A DNA stretch of 64,000 nt from JBFMFR01 sp040752025. GTDB lineage: Bacteria; Chloroflexota; Anaerolineae; Anaerolineales; UBA4823. The DNA lies in the NCBI GenBank assembly GCA_040752025.1, contig JBFMFR010000024.1:30401-94400 (forward strand), in the 5' to 3' direction. Shown here piece by piece: positions 7,693 through 15,718 of the stretch (its first letter is position 1; each line of letters begins with the position of its first letter). A program made the position numbers and the translations under genes. Below the pieces are notes generated by a model that saw nothing but the letters and a program-made list of their open reading frames with translations, made no database searches and was not told the DNA's origin.

Positions 7693-9294
7693 ATGTGCAA
7701 AGGCAAGATCGTCCCCTGCCTCGCCCTGGTTCTGGCAATCGGGGGCGCGGCAGCTTTGTTCCTGGCGCTTGGGCGCGCCGCCAGCCTGCCCACGGCCGCA
7801 CCGGCGCAGCTCCCGGCAGCCGCGCCGCTCCTGATCCGCGATGAATGGGATGGCGATCTCGATGCGGGCCAGGGCTGCAGCACGGTGTTTGCCACGGACG
7901 GGCAGCAGGTGCTGGGCGGCAATAACGAGGACTCCGGCGAGCCGCTGACCAAGGTCTGGTTCGTCCCGGCCGGCAAGGACACCCACGGCCTGGTCTTTTT
8001 TGGCTACGGCAACTACCGCGCCCAGGGGGGCATGAACGACCAGGGCCTGTTCTTCGATTTCCTGTCGGTGCCCAAGGAACTCCCCGTCTCCCTGGAAGGC
8101 AAGCAGCCCTACACCGGCACCAACTTCATCGTCTACGATGCCATGGCCCGCTGCGCCACCGTGGCGTGCGTGGTGGAGATGTTCGAAAAGTATTACGACC
8201 GGGAGGCGTGGTCGCTGCAGCACTTCTTTGGCGACGCAACCGGCGCATCGGCCATCATCGAGCCGCAGGCGATCCTGCGCCAGCGCGGCGGCTTCCAGGT
8301 GGCGACGAACTTCTACCAGTCCACCGTCGCGCCGGAGAAGCGCCGGAACGCCTGCCCGCGCTACAGGATCGCCAGCGAGATGCTGGAAAGTTCCCCGCCC
8401 CTGTCCGTGGAAACTATGCGCGACGTGATGGCGGCGATCCACCAGGATGAGCGGCGCAGCCCGACCGTCTACACCAACGTCTACGACCTGGTGAACCGCA
8501 AAATCTACCTGTACTACTTTTTCGACTACGAGCACGTGGCCGTCCTGGACCTGGAGCAAGAGCTGGCCAAAGGCGCCCACGCCTACGACCTGCCCGCCTT
8601 GTTCCCCCCCAACGCTGCGGCGCAAAAATACAACGCGGCGGCGATGAAAGGCTACGACAAAGTGATCCGCTCCCGGCGGGTGGAGATCGACCCGGCGCTG
8701 CTGGCCGCCTACGTGGGCGAATACGCCCCGCCCGAGAGCGGGCCGCGAGCGCCGGGTGAGTGGGTCAGCGTGACCCCGTACGGCGCGTCGCTGCTGTTGA
8801 CTTTCCCGGATTCCCACCGCTACGAACTCTTCCCGCAGAGCGAGACGAGCTTCTTCGTCGTCACCTGGAATAAGATGGACGGGCGCTTTCAAGTGCAGTT
8901 CACCGTCAATTTTGGCATCGACGAGGCCACCGGGCAGGTGCTGTACATGGATTTCGTCTTCGGCCCCGGGGAAGACTACGTGCGCAACGAGCGCCTGAAC
9001 CTGGCCGCGTACGTGCCGTACATCCCCTCACCGGCCACGGCCACGCCAACGCCCACGCCCACGCCCACGCTCACGCCAACGAATGTACCGCCTCCCACGG
9101 CCGCGCCCACGCTCACGCTCACGAATGTGCCGCCTGCTACGGCCGCGCCGCCGCTGGTTACGCCAGCCCAGGCCGCGCCCGGCGCGCAGGCTGGCCGGCC
9201 GTGGGGCTGGGCGCTCCTGCCGGCGGCGCTGCTGGCTGCCGCGCTGGGGTGGCTGGTACTCGTCAAAATCGCCAAAGCCAGGCGGCAGACCTGA
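7693..9294 (+). CDS. membrane-anchored C45-type linear amide C-N hydrolase (Ntn fold)
   Basis: The 533-aa protein starts with a signal/anchor helix (about 6-28) and then GCSTVFATDGQQVLGGNNED. The Cys at 62 followed by a beta hairpin and N-x-D is the Ntn-hydrolase nucleophile region of the C45/choloylglycine-like amidases. Mature enzymes of this type expose the Cys by cleavage. After the catalytic domain (to about 440) comes a Thr-Pro-rich linker (TPTPTPT, then TNVPP repeats, about 450-495) and a C-terminal membrane helix (LLPAALLAAALGWLVLV) with a basic tail, so the enzyme probably sits outside the membrane on a stalk. Substrate unknown. The ribosome site GGAGGTGGAGAG is very strong. A remnant of a second copy lies at 11734-11811. 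Confidence 0.8.
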   Translation: MCKGKIVPCLALVLAIGGAAALFLALGRAASLPTAAPAQLPAAAPLLIRDEWDGDLDAGQGCSTVFATDGQQVLGGNNEDSGEPLTKVWFVPAGKDTHGLVFFGYGNYRAQGGMNDQGLFFDFLSVPKELPVSLEGKQPYTGTNFIVYDAMARCATVACVVEMFEKYYDREAWSLQHFFGDATGASAIIEPQAILRQRGGFQVATNFYQSTVAPEKRRNACPRYRIASEMLESSPPLSVETMRDVMAAIHQDERRSPTVYTNVYDLVNRKIYLYYFFDYEHVAVLDLEQELAKGAHAYDLPALFPPNAAAQKYNAAAMKGYDKVIRSRRVEIDPALLAAYVGEYAPPESGPRAPGEWVSVTPYGASLLLTFPDSHRYELFPQSETSFFVVTWNKMDGRFQVQFTVNFGIDEATGQVLYMDFVFGPGEDYVRNERLNLAAYVPYIPSPATATPTPTPTPTLTPTNVPPPTAAPTLTLTNVPPATAAPPLVTPAQAAPGAQAGRPWGWALLPAALLAAALGWLVLVKIAKARRQT

Positions 9295-9351
9295 CTCAGC
9301 TGGTGTGAAGAGCGCAAAGAAAGACTGGTTTGGTCGATGGCTAATTAAGGG

Positions 9352-10398
9352 TCAGGCTGCATGCGGAAGCGATACGGATTGTATTACTGCTGGCGGGTAA
9401 CATTGCGGAACGGCTTCGCTCAGAAGTTCCGATCGTTGAGAATAATGTGCTACAACAGCCGTAGCTAATTTCAAAATGTTGGTGCGTAACTCTTCAGGGG
9501 CAATGACATCTACGGATGCGCCCATTCCCAACACATAGGCCTGGGCCTCTTCAATCCTTTCAAAAGTAACTTCCATTACTTGCCAACCCTGCGAGTCTGG
9601 CTGGGCTTGTTCAATAAGCGCTCGGACGTCATCTCCTAAAATGGAAGGCAAAACAGGAATCAGGTCTGGCGCAAGGCGTAAGATGACAGGATATTTTGGC
9701 AAACTGGCCTGGTACTCGATTACCCAATCTGTCCAGAACTTCGCCAATTCGAAATCTTGCGTTCGAGCAAAATGTGCCTGGGTCATTTGTGCGGATTTAA
9801 TGCGCGATACTCGATACACACGCATGCCCCTGTCAGTAGCCGCGACTAAATACCATATACTCGCTTTGGCCACCAGGCCATAGGGTGAAACCATCTGTTC
9901 GCTCACCATACCGCTGCGGCGGCGGTACGAAAGCACTAATTGACGATCTTGCCAGACTGCCTCCTGGATCATTTTCAGATGTGGCACTGGCTCTGCGACT
10001 TGAAACCAGCTTGCCGCATCCAGGTGCAAGCGTTGGCGCAGGAAATCTGTGTGTCGATAATGTTCATCCGCAAATGAACTGGTCAATTTCAGAATGGCAG
10101 CTTTAAGCTGCTGGCTTACACCTAAATCTGAGATAGGACCGGGAATAGTCAGCATAAAAAGGGCCCGAATCTCATTCTCATTTAATCCAGTCAGGGAGGT
10201 GCGGTAGCTATCCAGCAGGGCGTAGCCACCCCCAGGACCCCCATTGGCATAAACTGGCACGCCAGCGATACTCAGGGCCTCGATGTCACGATAAATTGTC
10301 CGTTTTGATACTTCCAACTCAACGGCCAGTTCTTCCGCCGTCATTTGTCCACGAGTTTGTAAAACCATCATTAAGGACAGCAGCCGGTCTGCGCGCAT
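9352..10398 (-). CDS. YafY-type HTH/WYL domain transcriptional regulator
   Basis: The 348-aa protein has a DeoR-like winged helix at 1-60 (MTAEELAVELEVSKRTIYRDIEAL), a linker, and a WYL domain at about 140-210 (SPYGLVAKASIWYLVAATD) followed by the WCX extension (to about 320). WYL proteins act as ligand-sensing transcription factors; the ligand is unknown. The last 20 or so residues (QRSELLSEAVPQC and beyond) are encoded by the long-loop variant of the hairpin repeat (9404-9435), so the original C terminus was probably shorter or different. It is monocistronic, and its upstream side is filled with repeats. Confidence 0.9.
   Translation of the reverse strand: MRADRLLSLMMVLQTRGQMTAEELAVELEVSKRTIYRDIEALSIAGVPVYANGGPGGGYALLDSYRTSLTGLNENEIRALFMLTIPGPISDLGVSQQLKAAILKLTSSFADEHYRHTDFLRQRLHLDAASWFQVAEPVPHLKMIQEAVWQDRQLVLSYRRRSGMVSEQMVSPYGLVAKASIWYLVAATDRGMRVYRVSRIKSAQMTQAHFARTQDFELAKFWTDWVIEYQASLPKYPVILRLAPDLIPVLPSILGDDVRALIEQAQPDSQGWQVMEVTFERIEEAQAYVLGMGASVDVIAPEELRTNILKLATAVVAHYSQRSELLSEAVPQCYPPAVIQSVSLPHAA
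9404..9435 (+). repeat. long-loop variant of the GGAAC...GTTCC hairpin repeat
   Basis: CGGAAC and GTTCCG arms enclose GGCTTCGCTCAGAA. The same variant occurs at 780-807 directly after a 19-bp unit. Here it forms the 3' end of the WYL regulator. Confidence 0.75.
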
Positions 10399-10419
10399 GG
10401 TTCCTCCAATTTCAAAAGA

Positions 10420-10495
10420 TGCGGAACAGGAAGTCCCGTGCGGAACAGGAAGTCCCGTGCGGAACAGGAAGTTCCGTGCGGAACAGGAAGTTCCG
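10420..10495 (+). repeat. four tandem 19-bp hairpin units
   Basis: Units at 10420, 10439, 10458 and 10477 are each 19 bases with consensus TGCGGAACAGGAAGTTCCG; the first two have GTCCCG in place of GTTCCG. Arms CGGAAC and GTTCCG can pair around AGGAA. This array defines the unit length exactly. It lies 22 bases upstream of the WYL gene start. Confidence 0.95.
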
Positions 10496-10567
10496 ATGGT
10501 TGAATTATAACAATAGCTGACACTAGATGGCAGCTATTGTAGCTACAATAAGGGTAATCAACCAGCG

Positions 10568-10800
10568 ATATCTTCGCCAAAAGAAACCGGGTTTTTGGTT
10601 TGCAAGAATTTCCTGCAACCATTGCACCAAATTTGCAAAACATCCCTGCCTGAGTGGCGAAAAACCCGGTTTCTGATCATCTAGCCATATCTTCGCCAAA
10701 AGAAACCGGGTTTTTGGTTTGCAAGAATTTCCTGCAATCATTGCACCAAATTTGCAAAACATCCCTGCCTGAGTGGCGAAAAACCCGGTTTCTGATCATC
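10568..10800 (+). repeat. two tandem copies of a ~95-bp palindrome-ended element (CCGGG element)
   Basis: Each copy begins AGAAACCGGGTTTTT and ends with its reverse complement AAAAACCCGGTTTCT (first copy arms 10582-10596 and 10660-10674); the interior reads GGTTTGCAAGAATTTCC...CAAATTTGCAAAACATCC. The tandem period is 119 bases. Relatives occur at 34214-34310 and three times at 39776-40117. No open frame is present, so the element is non-autonomous. Confidence 0.95.
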
Positions 10801-10875
10801 AGCAAACACTTTTTCGAAATTGGCGAAGGTACTGAACTAGCGTTTTGTATTTTGATCAACAAAGGAGAACGAACT

Positions 10876-11671
10876 ATGTCAGAGAAAGTATCCGGTATTT
10901 TTGTGGATGATGCGGGGAGCGGTTCTGTGCCCGTGATTTTTGTGCACTCATTAGCTGGAAATACGCAGCAATGGTGTGCACAACTCGACCATCTTCGGGA
11001 AACACGGCGGGCAATTGCATTCGATCTCCGAGGACATGGCCAGTCGGCGGCGCCTGCAAATGGCGATTACGCCATTGAGGCCATGGCCCAAGATATTCGA
11101 ACCGTGGTCGATCAGTGCGGAACAGGAAGTTCCGTTGGGTGTTGAGAGATTCGTTTTGGTGGGACATAGTATGGGCGCCAGTGTTGCTGGCGCTTATGCC
11201 GGCGCTCATCCTGAGCAAGTGACCGGGCTGCTTCTCGCCGATCCATCGGGCGACTCAACGCAAATGCCGGCTGAAGAAGTCCACCAGTATCTTCGTGCAT
11301 TAGAGTCTGAAGCCTACACCAACGTTGTCGAAGGGTACTGGAAGCAAATCCTGTCCGGGGCGGCTGAGGCCACGCAGGTGAAAGTAATGCAAGATTTGCG
11401 GAATACTTCCAGGGTAACCGTGGTTGGCATCTTTAGAGAGCTTTTCAAATATAATCCTGTGCCAGCGCTGAAGCGTTTTGCCGGGCCCAAGTTGTCCATC
11501 ATCTCATCCCACAACGAAAATCCATTTGCATTACACAATCTTGTATCCGACCTCCCGTACCAAAAGATCGCAGGGACGGGCCACTGGCTGCAACTGGATA
11601 AGCCAGAAGAATTCAATCGAAAAATGGATGATTTTCTGGCCTCCGTTTTGTCGGTGCGTGCTGGAGCGTGA
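10876..11671 (+). pseudogene. alpha/beta hydrolase split by a 19-bp repeat insertion
   Basis: The gene starts at an ATG with AAAGGAG upstream and reads VPVIFVHSLAGNTQQW (oxyanion region) and IAFDLRGHGQSAAP, then TVVDQ. Here the 19 bases TGCGGAACAGGAAGTTCCG (11116-11134) shift the frame, and translation stops at 11143. One frame over, the protein resumes as LGVERFVLVGHSMGAS, with the nucleophile elbow GHSMG, and continues to a good C terminus including the catalytic His in GTGHWLQLD. Removing exactly those 19 bases gives VDQLGVERFVLVGHSMG, the normal family sequence, in a 258-aa protein. Without frameshifting the product lacks the catalytic Ser and His. Confidence 0.92.
11116..11134 (+). repeat. 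19-bp hairpin unit inserted in the alpha/beta hydrolase gene
   Basis: TGCGGAACAGGAAGTTCCG sits between the CAG and TTG codons of an otherwise intact gene. It has the same sequence and length as the tandem units at 10420-10495. Confidence 0.95.
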
Positions 11672-11733
11672 TCAGATGAATAAAATCAAGGCTTGCAGCC
11701 TGATCCCGCGCCAACCTGACCCGGCGGGCGCGG

Positions 11734-11811
11734 CTGCCGGCGGTGTTGCTGGCCGCCGCGCTGGGGTGGATGATCCTGGTCAAAATCGCAAAAGCCCGGC
11801 GGCATGCCTGA
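11734..11811 (+). pseudogene. 3' remnant of a second C45-type hydrolase gene
   Basis: The plus strand reads LPAVLLAAALGWMILVKIA followed by KARRHA and a stop. This is nearly identical to the C-terminal membrane anchor of the C45 hydrolase at 9220-9294, and the similarity continues past both stop codons (ACTCGGCTGGTGT). The catalytic domain and linker are missing, so only the 3' end of a former tandem copy is left. Confidence 0.85.
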
Positions 11812-11845
11812 CTCGGCTGGTGTTTCTACACCGCAAGCTGCCGGG

Positions 11846-11950
11846 ATGGCGTGCGGATTAGAAATCGTTCCTGAGGCGACGCACGATGACTCGACCGCAT
11901 ACGAGGCGGCCTTGCTGCGGGCGCTGGCATGCGTGGATGCAGGCAGGTAA
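11846..11950 (+). pseudogene. 34-codon remnant, LEIVPEATHD family
   Basis: An ATG-initiated frame reads MACGLEIVPEATHD and LLRALACVDAGR, then stops. The same peptide without a start is present at 7315 onward, next to the intact C45 gene. Both copies neighbour C45 sequences, which suggests a tandem ancestor of the two loci. The parent family is not recognised; it could also be a genuine small gene. Confidence 0.4.
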
Positions 11951-12271
11951 GTACAACTCCAGTAATTTTTGTCCGTTTGAGCGCTGCAGTCACTTGAATG
12001 TGAAAGCTCACATTGTAAACCAACACTTCAGAAGGCAACTCTGAAACCTCTGCCTATATGCAACCTGGGCTATCGAGGCTCTCGTTCATAACCAAATAGG
12101 ATAGATGATTCAAAACTACATAATTTTTAGATAATATCGGTTGACAAAATAGAAATATACGCGATAATAGAAAAACAAATAATCTAGTAAGCATGAGATA
12201 CAAGTGAACATCCAGTCTTGAACGATCTTGGTTCATGATACTTCAATTACTAAGTACAAATCGAAGAAAAA

Positions 12272-12421
12272 ATGTTGAGTCAAAGAATTATGGAATTAGT
12301 TAATGTTCTAATTGGAACAGTCCTAATATTTGGATTGTATGGTATTTCAATCTTCATTTTTCGGGTGGTTAGTATTGTTGAGGGAAAAATCTTCCATAAA
12401 CATCTTCGGAATGAGGACTAG
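12272..12421 (+). CDS. small single-helix membrane protein (49 aa)
   Basis: ATG at 12272 opens a 49-aa frame with one membrane helix (LVNVLIGTVLIFGLYGISIF) and a charged tail (KIFHKHLRNED). Its TAG stop is directly followed by the ATG of the next gene (12422), an arrangement that usually means translational coupling. GAAGAAAAA upstream is a weak ribosome site. Function unknown; it probably works with the four-helix protein downstream. Confidence 0.55.
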   Translation: MLSQRIMELVNVLIGTVLIFGLYGISIFIFRVVSIVEGKIFHKHLRNED

Positions 12422-13129
12422 ATGAAGATTAATCCATTTTCTGCAGTTGAAGATTATCCTCAGATGCTAAATAAAATCTCAGCGTTTGTAACTTTAATCT
12501 CCTTGGGGTGCGTTCTACTCTTAAGGTTTAGAATTACTGAAATCGACAACTTTTTTAATGGGTTGCTTGTGCAGGTAAATATATTTGATAATCCAATTTC
12601 ATTAGGAACAGTCTTATTAGCTGTTCTTATAGCATTAATTTCAAGAATAATAAAATTACACGATAGAATATCGGATGTTATGAAGATAAGGTATTTCTTT
12701 GACATTTACCACATATTAATACCTATGTCATTATTGTCTGAAGCTAATCTTACCAGTAATGAAATTGAAAGGATAAAACATGATAGAAAGAACATTATGA
12801 GAGATGTTTTTTACAAATATGCTACAAGTGGGGGCAAGGAGGTAATCGACAAGCACTACATAACGATGGCTCTTGATCAATGGACTTGGTTTTGGATTCT
12901 GCTTGAAGGATCGGTTCTGTTGGTAATCACTGCAGCGATTTCATATTTTTATAAAGATGCTTTTTCTACATCCTGGTTATTGTTTATTGTTCTCGTATCT
13001 ACAATAGTTATGTATTTTTCATATAACCAATCAGTGGTTTACGCAGAGGATGAGATCAAGTTGATATTGGAAAATGATGAAAGGAAGATGGCAATCAAGG
13101 GGGTTTTTGATGCGTTATCGAGTAAATAA
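12422..13129 (+). CDS. four-helix membrane protein of unknown function
   Basis: The 235-aa protein has membrane segments at about 18-37, 60-80, 157-178 and 182-200, with a charged cytoplasmic loop between the second and third (KHDRKNIMRDVFYKYATSG) and a charged C-terminal tail. No enzymatic motif is visible and I do not recognise the family. Strong AT bias, shared with its neighbours, points to transfer. It overlaps the following methyltransferase-like gene by 20 bases, so the three genes 12272-13760 form one operon. Operons of this form (membrane protein plus cytosolic enzyme on an AT-rich island) are common among phage-defence and surface-modification genes, but nothing here decides between them. 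Confidence 0.7.
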   Translation: MKINPFSAVEDYPQMLNKISAFVTLISLGCVLLLRFRITEIDNFFNGLLVQVNIFDNPISLGTVLLAVLIALISRIIKLHDRISDVMKIRYFFDIYHILIPMSLLSEANLTSNEIERIKHDRKNIMRDVFYKYATSGGKEVIDKHYITMALDQWTWFWILLEGSVLLVITAAISYFYKDAFSTSWLLFIVLVSTIVMYFSYNQSVVYAEDEIKLILENDERKMAIKGVFDALSSK

Positions 13130-13760
13130 CATTGAAATACGAACCGAAAGCGCTGCAAAACCAATTGTACAAAAATCAAAATACTTAACCGATTGGATTC
13201 TCTCGCGCGAAGTTGTCGAGGAAGGGCTAGATTATGGTTGTGGGAAATTAAGATATTCTGCTGCAGTAGAAAGGGTATGCAGAAATCTTACATTAGTAGA
13301 TTCAGATGTTCAATTAAGCCGCTGTCAAATTATTGATAACCAAAAGACAACTGTTATTCAGTATGCAACAGCTACATGGCCAAATGTTCGATTACTCACA
13401 GTAGATGATTTTTTTGAAGATACGAGACAATATGAATTCATTCTGTGTGCAAATGTTCTACCGATTATTCCGGATTATGATATTCGCAATCTAGTGCTAA
13501 AATCTTTATATATGTCTCTAAAACCAGATGGTGATTGCCTATTTGTAGCACAATATACAAATTCATTCTTTACAAAGCTTAAAAATTCGCCATATGCAAT
13601 TCCTCATCTTGATGGTTATCTAATTAATGGCCCAAAAAGAAAATCATACTTTGGAATACTACCTAAAAGGAAAATTGAATCTCTATCTCAAGAGCATGGA
13701 TTCTTAATTAGGGATTCATGGACAGAAGGTCAATCAGCGTATGTATTAGTCACGAAATAG
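13110..13760 (+). CDS. class I SAM-dependent methyltransferase-like protein
   Basis: Taking the ATG at 13110, which overlaps the previous gene and follows AAGGGGG, gives a 216-aa protein. GLDYGCGKLRYSAAVER (near 39-55) is motif I of a class I methyltransferase, VDSDVQLSR supplies the acidic residue after strand 2, and YEFILCANVLPII followed by SLKPDGDCLFVAQ fits motifs IV to VI. A SAM-binding enzyme is therefore likely. It resembles the small methyltransferases seen next to DNA-modification and defence genes, but the substrate is unknown. The frame begins earlier (13074) inside the preceding gene; that part is not expected to be translated. Confidence 0.75.
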   Translation: MRYRVNNIEIRTESAAKPIVQKSKYLTDWILSREVVEEGLDYGCGKLRYSAAVERVCRNLTLVDSDVQLSRCQIIDNQKTTVIQYATATWPNVRLLTVDDFFEDTRQYEFILCANVLPIIPDYDIRNLVLKSLYMSLKPDGDCLFVAQYTNSFFTKLKNSPYAIPHLDGYLINGPKRKSYFGILPKRKIESLSQEHGFLIRDSWTEGQSAYVLVTK

Positions 13761-13990
13761 ATGGGGGAACAAAAGGAGTGTGCTCCCCAGTTTTCGGCCA
13801 GACGCGCCACCCAGTCAATGCCACGACAAGTAAGTGGAGGGCGCTGTCGGGCAAAACGAGAGAAAAAGCAGCGCTCTTACAGGCGCAGGCGGTTAAGGCG
13901 CGAACAAGAACGATATGCCACGCAGCGGCAGGTTACCTTCCTACGCGGAACGTGGGAAGGCGAAGAAAGAATGGAATTAGAGTAGTTATG

Positions 13991-14545
13991 TTAACTGCCT
14001 AAAATTCGACTGGATATTTCATCAATTTTCGCATTAACAAGTTGTTTGGCATTCGGTTGATAAGGTAGTCTTTCTCCTGAATCGAGATAGTGATAATACT
14101 CCATAAAGAAATCATTTAGCTTCGAATGAATGCTCATGATTTCAACATTTACCAAAGCAAACAAGCTATTGAATGGATTTGTCTCATGGTTTATTTTGTC
14201 CAAGGCTTTGCAAGCTTCTAGAACCTCCAATTGTCCATTGTCCCATTCGTTGATAATCTCAATAACTTCTTCTACAGGAAGTAATGGAACAACATGCGGC
14301 TCAATATGAGAACGAGCTAACACTCTCTGGCCTTCTATTCGCCATTTTTGAATCTTGTCAATAAGTTCCAGCGCGCGCGGCATGTTAAATTTTGCTTTTT
14401 TTTCATTTTCCCACTCAAGTCTCAATTTTTCTCGTTCTCGGTTTATCTGGAGACGATAGAGGAAGTAACCGACTGACCCACCAATTATTATCTCTATTAG
14501 TAGACGAAGTAATTCCTGACTTATCTTAGTCCAGTCCAAGTTCAT
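13991..14545 (-). CDS. single-pass membrane protein with helical cytoplasmic domain
   Basis: From the ATG at 14545, which is preceded by GGGAGGG, the protein is 184 aa: one membrane helix at about 12-32 (LLRLLIEIIIGGSVGYFLY), a basic juxtamembrane stretch (NREREKLRLEWENEKK) and a mostly helical domain to the end. The layout suggests a membrane-bound cytoplasmic adaptor. No family recognised. It is one of five minus-strand membrane protein genes in the AT-rich island. Confidence 0.65.
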   Translation of the reverse strand: MNLDWTKISQELLRLLIEIIIGGSVGYFLYRLQINREREKLRLEWENEKKAKFNMPRALELIDKIQKWRIEGQRVLARSHIEPHVVPLLPVEEVIEIINEWDNGQLEVLEACKALDKINHETNPFNSLFALVNVEIMSIHSKLNDFFMEYYHYLDSGERLPYQPNAKQLVNAKIDEISSRILGS

Positions 14546-14641
14546 TTCAAACCCTCCCGAATCACAAATTGGATGAGTATAAACCTCTATTTTTGCAAGG
14601 GTGTCTAACTTACTCCTAATAACAAAACACATCCTAGGTAG

Positions 14642-14697
14642 GTGCGTTCTGATTTAATGCTGTAGGCTCCTCGACCAGGACTCAAATTTAGAACCCA
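14642..14697 (-). repeat. tRNA-3'-end-like repeat, copy 1
   Basis: On the minus strand this reads a T-arm and acceptor-like end, TTTGAGTCCTGGTCGAGGAGCC, here much degraded. It aligns over its full length (about 56 bases) with 15457-15514. It begins eight bases after the stop of the coiled-coil gene 14705-15367. Confidence 0.6.
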
Positions 14698-14704
14698 ATG
14701 TCTA

Positions 14705-15367
14705 TCAATCTGAAAGATTTTTGTGGCTGTTCACCTGTTCCATTACTGTTGTACCTACCTTTTTGAGAGAAGCCGCAATTTCTGGATTTGATTCAATGAT
14801 TGCTTGACCCATTATTTGGCCCACACCTAGAAATGGTGAACGTGTAGATTCTAGAAGTTCTGGGTATCTTGCAGTCATAGCGTTGTAAGCCCCTGAAATT
14901 GTAGAGATGTTTTCATATGCTGTATCAACATTTTGCGATCGCTTTTCGAGGGTATTTACTCTAAATTCAAGTTCCTTTTTTTGTAATTGCAGAGAGGTTA
15001 TTGTTTCTTCACTTCTAGCCATGTCTTTGGATAAAGAGGATATATTTTGTTCCATGGCAGAAACATCTTCTCTCGCTTGTTTAAGATCTTCCTTTAGCTT
15101 TTCGTTATATTCTTCAAGCTGGCTCATCACACTTACGAAATATTCCCGAATTTTCATGGGTGAAAGTTCGCGCAAAGAGTTAATTTCCCTTTCTAAGGTA
15201 GCAATGAAAGCATCCCTAGCTTTTATTTCCGCTTCTTTCGCTTTTATTGTTTCGTTCTTTGCGATCGCAAATTCCTTAGACCAGGCTATCTTTGCACACC
15301 ACGCTAACACGGCTGCAATAGCGCTAGCCAAAGTGGTTATTATTTGAATCAATTGAATCAAATCCAT
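14705..15367 (-). CDS. membrane-anchored coiled-coil protein
   Basis: The 220-aa protein has an N-terminal membrane helix (about 5-28, LIQIITTLASAIAAVLAWCA). A long heptad-rich coiled coil runs from about 35 to 155 (KEAEIKARDAFIATLEREI, and many similar turns), and a short C-terminal domain ends in EIAASLKKVGTTVMEQV. No enzymatic motif. Such proteins often act as scaffolds or sensors at the membrane. It is enclosed between two tRNA-end-like repeats, so it may have arrived as a discrete cassette. Confidence 0.7.
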   Translation of the reverse strand: MDLIQLIQIITTLASAIAAVLAWCAKIAWSKEFAIAKNETIKAKEAEIKARDAFIATLEREINSLRELSPMKIREYFVSVMSQLEEYNEKLKEDLKQAREDVSAMEQNISSLSKDMARSEETITSLQLQKKELEFRVNTLEKRSQNVDTAYENISTISGAYNAMTARYPELLESTRSPFLGVGQIMGQAIIESNPEIAASLKKVGTTVMEQVNSHKNLSD

Positions 15368-15456
15368 AACGGCTCTCCCGGAAAGGCTAATAACTTTCTA
15401 AAAATGTTCTCTTGGAATTTACCTTTATTGCACACATTTGTTACCCACAACTAAAA

Positions 15457-15514
15457 GGTGCGACTTGGATTTAATGAAAAAGGCTCCTCGACCACGACTC
15501 GAACCTGGAACCTA
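15457..15514 (-). repeat. tRNA-3'-end-like repeat, copy 2
   Basis: The minus strand reads CCAGGTTCGAGTCGTGG (T-arm with one mismatch) followed by TCGAGGAGCC (acceptor 3' side), the usual end of a bacterial tRNA gene. No matching 5' half is found upstream, so it is not a working tRNA. With copy 1 it flanks the gene 14705-15367 as a direct repeat about 820 bases apart. Confidence 0.6.
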
Positions 15515-15574
15515 GCGGTTAAAGGCATAATTCCAACAAAAAGGGTATTTTTGAAACCATAGAATAACAGTTTT

Positions 15575-15703
15575 CTAACGGCTAGCGTTAACGGTGGACG
15601 AAAGGCGGGGTAGAAAAAGTCTGAGAGTAGGAAAATGCTGATGCGTAGGAAACTGCCTGCCGAAGCCGCAGAATCCCCGCCGCCCGCTGCACGCTGTGTT
15701 AGC
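15575..15703 (-). repeat. attC-like imperfect inverted repeat
   Basis: The 129-bp segment begins and ends with CTAAC/GTTAG. Its outer 35 bases on each side pair imperfectly: CTAACACAGCGTGCAG against CTAACGGCTAGCGTTAACGG in mirror order, then GGCGGGG against CCCCGCC. It lies 16 bases after the stop of the gene 15719-16480, the position of an integron cassette attC. The core boxes only partly match the integrase consensus (RYYYAAC/GTTRRRY), and no integrase is in the window. Confidence 0.35.
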
Positions 15704-15718
15704 CTGCCGATTGCAGGA

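Larger units (their letters stand above)
10399..10875. other. 477-base repeat-filled gap before the split alpha/beta hydrolase
   Basis: The gap contains four tandem 19-bp hairpin units (10420-10495), then two tandem copies of the ~95-bp CCGGG element (10568-10800). No gene of its own is seen; frames here are by-products of the repeats. A ribosome site AAAGGAGAACG precedes the ATG at 10876. Confidence 0.8.
11672..12271. other. 600-base gap: gene remnants, then the left border of the AT-rich island
   Basis: The first half holds the two remnants listed at 11734 and 11846. From about 11955 the base composition changes sharply to AT-rich, and the similarity to the rest of the chromosome ends. From there to 12271 I see no gene; several stops occur in all frames. 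Confidence 0.6.

Noticed and set aside
7657..8892. 411-aa frame opposite the C45 hydrolase gene
   Set aside because: High-GC antisense shadow; the plus strand has a strong ribosome site, signal peptide and family motifs.
13761..13985. Basic 74-aa frame after the methyltransferase gene
   Set aside because: Arg-rich composition, no family, and a second long frame in the same DNA; looks like a GC-richer remnant of unknown origin. Not enough to call a gene.
15457..15590. Complete tRNA gene
   Set aside because: Only a T-arm and acceptor 3' side are present; no D-arm, anticodon stem or 5' acceptor strand can be built.
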